Part shown: positions 57,262-64,000 of the stretch, in pieces
Position numbering within the stretch: position 1 is the first letter of the stretch
Layout of the letters: each line of letters starts with the position of its first letter
Origin: Ashinkailepas kermadecensis
Taxonomy: Eukaryota > Arthropoda > Thecostraca > Neolepadidae
DNA: 64,000 nt
Direction: 5' to 3'
Assembly: GCA_034440615.1 (NCBI GenBank)
Contig: JAOTOM010004374.1
Span: 1-64,000 of the forward strand
Made by a program: the position numbers and the translations under genes
The notes under the pieces: model-generated
Seen by the model: the letters and a program-made list of their open reading frames with translations, nothing else
Told to the model about the DNA's origin: nothing
The model's database searches: none

Positions 57262-58352
57262 AAACACACGGCACGTGCTGAGGCCCTGTCAGTGTTCCGT
57301 ACAGTCGGCAGCAGCCGCGTGCAGACTGCCATACGTAGAGATGCTAGATATACACACGGCGCGTGCTGAAGCCCTGTCAGTGTTCCGTACAGTCGGCAGC
57401 AGCCGCGTGCAGACTGCCATACGTAGAGATGCTAGATATACACACGGCGCGTGCTGAGGCCCTGTCAGTGTTCCGTACAGTCGGCAGCAGCCGCGTGCAG
57501 ACTGCCATACGTAGAGATGCTAGATATACACACGGCGCGTGCTGAGGTCCTGTCGGTGCTCCGTACAGTAGGCAGCACCCGCGTGAAAACTCCCATAAAG
57601 AGAGATTAAATCACGGCGCGTGCTGAGGTCCTGTCGGTGCTGAAGGCCGGCAGCAGCCGCGTGCAGACTGCCATACGTAGAGATGCTAGATATACACACG
57701 GCGCGTGCTGAGGCCCTGTCAGTGTTCCGTACAGTCTGGCAGCAGCCGCGTGCAGACTGCCATACGTAGAGATGCTAGATATACACACGGCGCGTGCTGA
57801 AGCCCTGTCAGTGTTCCGTACAGTCGGCAGCAGCCGCGTGCAGACTGCCATACGTAGAGATGCTAGATATACACACGGCGCGTGCTGAGGTCCTGTCAGT
57901 GTTCCGTACAGTCGGCAGCAGCCGCGTGCAGACTGCCATACGTAGAGATGCTAGATATACACACGGCGCGTGCTGAGGTCCTGTCGGTGCTCCGTACAGT
58001 AGGCAGCCGCGTGCAGACTGCCATACGTAGAGATGCTAGATATACACACGGCGCGTGCTGAGGTCCTGTCGGTGTTCCGTACAGTCGGCAGCAGCCGCGT
58101 GCAGACTGCCATACGTAGAGATGCTAGATATACACACGGCGCGTACTGAGGTCCTGTCGGTGCTCCGTGAAGGCCGGCAGCAGCCGCGTGCAGACTGCCA
58201 TACGTAGAGATGCTAGATATACACACGGCGCGTGCTGAGGTCCTGTCGGTGCTCCGTACAGTCGGCAGCAGCCGCGTGCAGACTGCCATACGTAGAGATG
58301 CTAGATATACACACGGCGCGTGCTGAGGTCCTGTCGGTGCTCCGTGAAGGCC
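57262..58352 (+). repeat. 88-bp minisatellite, about 12 copies
   Basis: ACACGGCGCGTGCTGAGG, CCTGTC(A/G)GTG, CCGTACAGTCGGCAGCAGCC, GCGTGCAGACTGCCATACGT and AGAGATGCTAGATATAC in order. Some copies have deletions (AGGCCGGCAG for ACAGTCGGCAG). Confidence 0.97.
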
Positions 58353-58955
58353 GGCGGCCGCCCCAGCTGACAGCTGGCATATCTTTTGGCCGGAACATTT
58401 GGTTATTTGCCGGCGGCCTGGCCGGGCCGCCTGGACCCCTCAGTCCGGCTGTCCCCGCTGTGTGATACAGCGGACACCGTGGCTGACGGTCGGTATCATG
58501 GCGACGGTTGCCACGGTCGGTATCACGGCGACGAGTGTCACGGTCGGTATCACGGAGACAGGTATGCCGGTATGCTAAGTCGGTCGCATCAGTGGCTGAC
58601 TGCGGGTATGACGGTGGCGGCGACAGGTATGCCGGCATGCTGGTATGCCGGTATGCCGGTATGCTAAGTCGGTCACAGCCCTGGCTGACTGCGGGTAAAT
58701 GCCACGACGGATGGCCGGTGGTAAAAACCGGCGGCCTGTGTCTGGGAGCGGGGGGGGGCGACGACAGATGGGGATGGCTAATGGCCCTCTCCGATCGACC
58801 TGCGATCCTGATCGGAGATAGCTGGGATACTCTGGTCACTAATGTCACTGATGTCACTAATGCCACTAATGGATGGTATGAGACATGTGCGGTATGTCAG
58901 GGCATGCGATTCCTGGTTCCTGGATGTGCTCTCTCGCTCCCTCCCTCCCTCCCAC
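58353..58955. other. Unassigned sequence with short irregular repeats
   Basis: GGTCGGTATCACGGCGACG and GGTATGCCGGTATGC repeats lie at 58,485-58,680; otherwise nothing recognised. Confidence 0.5.
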
Positions 58956-59365
58956 CACACACACACACACATATACATACACACAAACCTACACACACAC
59001 ACACACACAACCTTTATCTCTCTATCTCTGCCTCTATCTCTATCTTCATCTCTATATCTATCTCCATCTCCATCTCCATATCCATCTCCATCTGCATATT
59101 TATCTCTATCTCTATCTCCATCTATATCTCTATCTGCATCTTTATCTATATCTCTATCTCCATCTATATCTCTATCTATATCTCTAACTACATCTCCATC
59201 TCTATCTTTATACATATCTCCATCTGCATCTCTATCTCTATCTCTATATCCTACATCTCCATCTATATCTCCATCTAGATCTCTATCTATATCTCCATCT
59301 ATATCGATAACTCCATCTGCATATTTATCCCTATCTCTATCTCCATCTCCATCCCCATCTCGGCC
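58956..59365 (+). repeat. (CA)n followed by (TCTATC/TCCATC)n
   Basis: CA repeat to about 59,008, then hexamers TCTATC, TCCATC and TATATC over about 350 bp. The complementary frame reads repeated Asp-Arg/Gly-Asp; not a gene. Confidence 0.95.
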
Positions 59366-60019
59366 TCGCTCTCTCACTCCCCGCCGGCCGTCCGTGACCA
59401 TGCTGGTGGCTGGCGACGAGGCCCGCCGCCACCGCACTGGCCGCCGCACCTGCAGCCGCCCCTCTTCACCACACACCAAACGACTGGCGGCGACACAGCA
59501 GCGACAGTGTCGGCCATTGTGGCCGCCAGCCGACACACTGACAGTCGGCCACATGAGGCGGTCATTAGCCGCGGCCGCCACATGCCCGGCCGGCCGGCTG
59601 CCGCGCCGCTCACTGTGCCTCCGCTCTTTATCGCGGCGCCGCACGTCTTTGTAATCGTCTGAATCGGGCCACAATCGGACGGCCCCATCGCCGCCCCCGC
59701 CCCCGCCCCCGCCCCCGCCGCTGCTGCACACGCCTCCCCTGCTGCTTGTCGGCCTGTCGCCTCCCCACCCCCGGCCCCCCGCTCCGCTTTGTCCGCGTCC
59801 ATGCGCGTGTTTGCGTTGGCCTTTTTTCTTCTGTGATGGCGCCCCGCCGGCGACCCGCCAACGGGTTGAGGTCGTAATAAGGCGTTGAGTGGCGGGCGCC
59901 GACGTACTCGTCGGTCGGGCGACGGACGACGCTGGAGGGATGGGTGCAGGTGGTTTTTGTGTCTGTCGCGACCCTAGTCGACGGACGTGGGCTCTTCCCA
60001 TGGACCTGTGGTCTGTAGC
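59366..60019. other. GC-rich island
   Basis: CpG-rich with GCGGTCATTAGCCGCGG, GCTCTTTATCGCGGCG and a (CCCCCG)n tract at 59,690-59,720. No gene recognised. Confidence 0.35.
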
Positions 60020-60215
60020 AACGTACGTGGACCGGCTCCCGGATATGTAGCAGAAGACGTGGGCCCGTCCCCGGAAATGTAACAGAAGACGTGGACCGGT
60101 CCCCGGATATGTAGCAGAAGACGTGGACCCGTCCCCGGATATGTAGCAGAAGACGTGTGCCGTCCCCCGGATATGTAGCAGAAGACGTGAACCCGTCCCC
60201 CGATCTGTAGCGCCA
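60020..60215 (+). repeat. About 32-bp repeat, six copies
   Basis: GAAGACGTGGACCCGTCCCC then GGATATGTAGCA. Confidence 0.94.
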
Positions 60216-60439
60216 GCCGCGGCTCTCAGCGCAGTGACCCCTGAGTTCGGATCACGCTCCAGGCCACTCCAGATTCAGACCCGGTCCGCTCGTGCTAGCT
60301 CCTCCCCTGCACACGTGAAAACACTGATTCAGGATTGCTGGTGCATTCAGCTGTGTCACAGTCCACACCGTCCAGCGACACTTGAAACAGACGCCGGTGC
60401 GGCTTAAGCAGGCTGGTATGCGAGTTGTCGGATTGATGG

Positions 60440-60630
60440 GCTAAGTTGCCTGTGATGTGCCTGTGTCTGCCTGTGTCTGCCTGTGGTGTGAGTTGTGAGA
60501 TTGGTTGGTTGGGTTGCCTGTGATGTGTCTGTGTCTGCCTGTGGTGTGAGTTGTGAGATTGGTTGGTTGGGTTGCCTGTGATGTGTCTGTGTCTGCCTGT
60601 GGTGTGCGTTGTGGGGTTGATCGCCTGGGT
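60440..60630 (+). repeat. 58-bp repeat, three copies
   Basis: GCCTGTGATGTGTCTGTGTC, TGCCTGTGGTGTGAGTTGTG and AGATTGGTTGGTTGGGTT. Confidence 0.94.
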
Positions 60631-60724
60631 TGCCCGTGGTGTCTGTCTGTGTTACGTGGGATAGCGCACGCCTCAGCACCCTGAGGTACTCCGGTCGTAT
60701 TCCACGTTCAGTGAACTCTGTGGA

Positions 60725-60800
60725 CCTTCCCGGCTTGGCTGATCTTTCCGGCTTGGCTGACCTTTCCGGCTTGGCTGACCTTTCCGGCTTGGCTGATCTA
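60725..60800 (+). repeat. 18-bp repeat, four copies
   Basis: TTCCGGCTTGGCTGACC with T variants. Confidence 0.9.
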
Positions 60801-61574
60801 AGCCTCACCGGCTAGCCGACGGCGCACGCGCTTTAGCGAAGAGCCAGTGTGTGACGACGTGATGCAACTGTGTGTGTTTGGATTATTATTTTGATGGACG
60901 CGTCAACAACTCATCGGACGTTTCGGCTGTATGATGCTCCGTTCATGGCTCAGTAATCAGCTGATGGGTGATGGGACATTTCCCGCCAGGGTGATCTTTG
61001 TCCGCGTGTAAATTGTCCGTGTCCAGCATATCGGTCTGGCTGATGTGCTCTGCATGGCCTGCCGTGAACGCTCCACCCATCTCTTCCCAGCAGCACGGCG
61101 GTGGTAATGTGCGTGTGACGTCCAGATCGTTCAAGTCGTGTGTGACCTGGAGGCGTGCGGAAACGGTTGGTGTGAACAGTATGTGGCGTTACATAAATCG
61201 CATGCCATTGGTGTGCACGGGTGGACCTGTTCATACTTTTGAGAGCGCACCCCTCACCCCACCCTGCCTCCTCAATAATTTCAGCTTTTGGAATTGTGAC
61301 CGAATGACACATTGGCTCCACAAACCGATTTTGGTCCTCCAATTGCCTTCATGTATGCTCCACATAATGTTAGTACAGTTCTGCCCTCGGTGGAGTCAAT
61401 AGCACGTCAGTACCACTGGCACTGACGTGTCGGTACCACTGGTACTACTTACACGCTATGCATGCATTTCATTTTAGTTTTGCATTTTATTATGTTATTT
61501 TATCTTTCTTTTTCAATTTAACACGCTGGTGCAAAATTTCACACCCCCACGGTCCACATGATGTGCGGCACTGG

Positions 61575-62035
61575 CCGCTAGACCCGTGGCACTGGGCACT
61601 AGGTGATGCTGCTGCATTGGTAGACCTGTGGCACCGGGCATTAGTACTGTGCCACGGCACTAGTACTGTATACTGGGCACTAAGTGATGCTGCTGCATTG
61701 GCAGACCCGTGGCACTGGGCACTAGGTGATGCTGCTGCATTGGTAGACCTGTGGCACCGGGCGTTAGTACTGTGCCACGGCACTAGTACTGTATACTGGG
61801 CACTAAGTGATGCTGCTGCATTGGCAGACCCGTGGCACTGGGCACTAGGTGATGCTGTTGCATTGTAGACCCGTGGCACTGGGCACTAGATGATGCTGCT
61901 GCATTGGCAGACCCGTGGTACTGGGCACTAGGCCCCGTGACACTGGGCACTAGATGATGCTGCTGCATTGGCAGACCCGTGGTACTGGGCACTAGGCCCC
62001 GTGACACTGGGTACTAGGCGATGCTGTTGCATTGG
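61575..62035 (+). repeat. Minisatellite with about 118-bp higher-order unit
   Basis: TGATGCTGCTGCATTGGCAG, ACCCGTGGCACTGGGCACTA and CGGCACTAGTACTGTATACT combine in blocks of about 118 bp, followed by shorter variants. Confidence 0.92.
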
Positions 62036-62690
62036 CTTGGGAACAACGCGTGGGGAACAGATATAGCTTCTGATACGATGAGCTGCTTTACCTGTAAATA
62101 CTAAACTTCTGCACCCGTAAATGCGTCGCGAAAGTAAGCAAGTTACCTCATGGTCAGGTCAGGTCAGGTCCGATCAGGTCAGACTGGATCAGAGCCTGGT
62201 CACTGGCGACGTTAGCAATGTTCTGATTGTTTTACTTAGCTAAGGAGTACCATAGGCGCTTGTCTTCTATATTTTTATTGATAATAATAATCCAAATATG
62301 TACGCTAGCTTTTTTCCATTCTCATTTAGCACAATCCAATTCAAATCTAGTTTCTTTTCAACAAAAATCGCCGACCGTTTCACAAAATGTGCACACATCT
62401 ATCCACGCTTTATAACATAAATAATTTCAACTTGAAGTATTTCACTTGTATCGAAGTAGCAAACTGTATAATTGATCGCCACTGCTTGATGCTGAAGCTG
62501 TGTTCGTCCTCCCTGGGCGGTCCATCAACGTCACTGCGCAACATAAAATTACGGGCTGCCTACACCAAGGAATTATGCGGATTATGCGATTACTTAAAGA
62601 GCATACTATACGCTAATGTTGAGCCGAAACACAGCGCTAAAATATTAAATTGGCGTATTCAGGATAGAACATTGGATGCCCACAACAAAT

Positions 62691-62815
62691 GCTCTCTTGA
62701 TCTGTCTCTGAGCAGTGTACAGTGCAGTGCCTTTGAACAATGTAGTGCCTTTGTACAGTGTAGTGCCAGTGATCTGCCTCTGAGCACTGAGCAGTGCTCC
62801 TTTGTACCGCAGCAG
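62691..62815 (+). repeat. Irregular repeat, (G)AGCAGTG / TGTAGTGCC
   Basis: GATCTG(T/C)CTCTGAGCA twice and several CAGTG(T/C)AGTGCC copies; diverged. Confidence 0.65.
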
Positions 62816-62903
62816 TGTCAGCGTGACGTCACCACTGCTCGAGCAAAGTCAGGGATGCCGAAGCGCCCCTATCCAAATCAGACACCACCCTGCGTTCCCA
62901 TCC

Positions 62904-63014
62904 CTGACGAAGTCGTTCCGCCTCTCCAACTGGCTCGCGCCGCCGCCAGACCTGAAGCCGTACCGCCTCTCCAACTCGCTCGCGCCGCCCCCAGACCTGA
63001 AGAAGTCGTTCCAC
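62904..63014 (+). repeat. About 45-bp near-triplication spanning the UNC5 exon 3 acceptor
   Basis: Blocks containing GTCGTTCC or CGTACCG, CGCCTCTCCAACT, CGCTCGCGCCGCC and CCAGACCTGAAG recur. Acceptors AG/ACCTGAAG therefore occur at 62,948-62,949 and 62,993-62,994, 45 bp apart and in the same frame with no stop between them. The third block is the exon start itself. Confidence 0.8.
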
Positions 63015-63279
63015 ACGCTGCCGCTCTCGAAGCGCGTCGAGATGAACCAGCCGGTGGAGCTGCACTGCGCGCCGCCCGACGGCGACCCGGCGCCGGCGGT
63101 GACCTGGACCAAGGACCGGGTGCCGGTCGACCCGCGCCTCGACCCCAGCTACATCGTCAGCAGCGCGGGCAGCCTGCTGATCGCCGCCGTCAGGCTGTCC
63201 GACATGGCCAACTACTCGTGTGTGGCCGAGAATGTGGCGAACAGGAGGGTCAGCCAGGCGGCGCGGCTCACCGTCTACG
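62995..63279 (+). CDS. UNC5: UNC5 netrin receptor, exon with second immunoglobulin domain
   Basis: The exon encodes (Y)LKKSFHTLPLSKRVEMN followed by an Ig domain: ELHCAPPDGDPAPAVTW supplies the first cysteine and the core tryptophan, SSAGSLLIAAVRLSDMA is the E-strand region, and NYSCVAENVANRR carries the second cysteine and an NYS glycosylation sequon. The exon ends in ARLTVY plus one base. This order and the LSDxANYxCVAxN motif match UNC5 Ig2. The acceptor CCCCCAG ends at 62,994 and the donor GTCAGT starts at 63,280, with phase 1 on both sides, so the next exon (expected thrombospondin repeat) lies beyond the window. Both edges sit in tandem duplications: a second acceptor 45 bp upstream is in frame, and the exon's last codons plus the donor are repeated about 30 times downstream. 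The intron before it is 9.6 kb. Confidence 0.92.
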
Positions 63280-64000
63280 GTCAGTTGGGGCTCACCGTCT
63301 ACGGTCAGTTGGGGCTCACCGTCTACGGTCGGTTGGGGCTCACCGTCTACGGTCAGTTGGGGCTCACCGTCTACGGTCAGTTGGGCTCACCGTCTACGGT
63401 CGGTTGGGCTCACTGTCTACGGTCAGTTGGGCTCACCGTCTACGGTCAGTTGGGGCTCACCGTCTACGGTCAGTTGGGGCTCACCGTCTACGGTCAGTTC
63501 GGTTTCTCTGACTATGGTCAGTTGGGGCTCACCGTCTACGGTCAGTTGGGGCTCACCGTCTGCGGTCAGTTGGGGCTCACCGTCTACGGTCAGTTGGGGC
63601 TCACCGTCTACGGTCAGTTGGGGCTCACCGTCTACGGTCAGTTGGGGCTCACCGTCTACGGTCAGTTGGGGCTCACCGTCTACGGTCAGTTGGGGCTCAC
63701 CGTCTACGGTCAGTTGGGGCTCACCGTCTACGGTCAGTTGGGGCTCACCGTCTACGGTCGGTTGGGGCTCACCGTCTACAGTCAGTTGGGCTCACCGTCT
63801 ACGGTCAGTTGGGGCTCACCGTCTGCGGTCAGTTGGGGCTCACCGTCTGCGGTCAGTTGGGGCTCACCGTCTACGGTCGGTTGGGGCTCACCGTCTACGG
63901 TCAGTTTGGGCTCACCGTCTACGGTCGGTTGGGGCTCACCGTCTACAGTCAGTTGGGGCTCACCGTTACGGGCAGTTGGGCTCACCGTCTGCGGTCAGTT
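63262..64000 (+). repeat. 24-bp minisatellite made from the UNC5 exon 3 end and its 5' splice site
   Basis: The last exon bases (GGCTCACCGTCTACG) plus the donor GTCAGTTGG form the repeat unit, which runs about 30 times to the window edge. Some copies are 23 bp (one G lost) and some donors read GTCGGT. Donors at 63,280, 63,304, 63,328, 63,352 and 63,376 share one frame; later ones shift. Confidence 0.95.

Larger units (their letters stand above)
53413..62994 (+). other. UNC5 intron 2, rich in tandem repeats
   Basis: The flanking exons join in phase 1 to give the family's Ig1-Ig2 linker, so nothing between them need be coding. The intron holds about a dozen arrays (20-bp, 25-bp, GGTAA, 88-bp, TCTATC, 32-bp, 58-bp and about 118-bp units), a SINE fragment, and GC-rich sequence at 59.4-59.9 kb. 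Unassigned stretches without visible structure are 53,640-54,375, 55,931-56,329, 56,761-57,261, 60,801-61,574 and 62,036-62,690. Confidence 0.8.

Noticed and set aside
58778..60001. 407-codon minus-strand frame with an Asp/Arg-rich centre
   Set aside because: The centre is the TCTATC simple repeat and the remainder is GC-rich DNA with few stops by composition.

Overview
This is eukaryotic nuclear DNA, most likely from an arthropod. A crustacean such as a barnacle is my guess from the GC-rich exons and the repeat style, but that is inference. There are no operons, ribosome binding sites or prokaryotic genes. The only host protein-coding gene I can defend is the 5' part of a netrin receptor of the UNC5 family on the + strand. 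It comprises a candidate signal-peptide exon (49,680-49,795), an exon with the first Ig domain (53,056-53,412) and an exon with the second Ig domain (62,995-63,279). All junctions are phase 1 and join in frame. The thrombospondin, transmembrane, ZU5, UPA and death-domain exons must lie beyond the right edge. A cluster of five tRNA-Glu(CTC) units lies antisense in intron 1; only one unit looks intact.

The rest is intergenic or intronic DNA dominated by tandem repeats and transposon remains. About 40 minisatellite or microsatellite arrays (units of 5 to about 118 bp) cover roughly 30% of the window by my estimate. Many have no stop codon in several frames on both strands, so they produce long spurious ORFs.

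Layout: 1-2.9 kb, two decayed non-LTR retrotransposons. 2.9-3.7 kb, minisatellite. 4.8-8 kb, a CR1-like LINE whose 3' UTR carries a TTAA-flanked MITE. 8-20 kb, five large arrays plus tRNA-derived SINEs. 20.6-21.8 kb, a foldback-like element built of about 15-bp repeats. 22-31 kb, mostly unassigned sequence with arrays and an inverted repeat. 31.7-34.1 kb, a 33-bp array of about 73 copies. 34-37.7 kb, unassigned. 38-39.4 kb, a second CR1 3' end carrying the same MITE in inverse orientation. 40.4-46 kb, 44-bp, 39-bp and 45-bp arrays and GC-rich islands. 49.7-64 kb, UNC5 with an intron-1 hAT element, the tRNA cluster and many intron-2 arrays.

The most interesting observation is that tandem duplications cross all three of the exon-intron boundaries belonging to UNC5 exon 2 (donor) and exon 3 (acceptor and donor). 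Exon 2 has a second in-frame 5' splice site 126 bp downstream. Exon 3 has a duplicated in-frame 3' splice site 45 bp upstream. The end of exon 3 with its 5' splice site has been amplified into a 24-bp minisatellite that runs to the window end, and the first five donors are in one frame. Second, two copies of a TTAA MITE sit at different TTAA sites of two CR1 3' UTRs, so each locus supplies the empty site for the other; the MITE is packed with AGGTCA nuclear-receptor half-sites.
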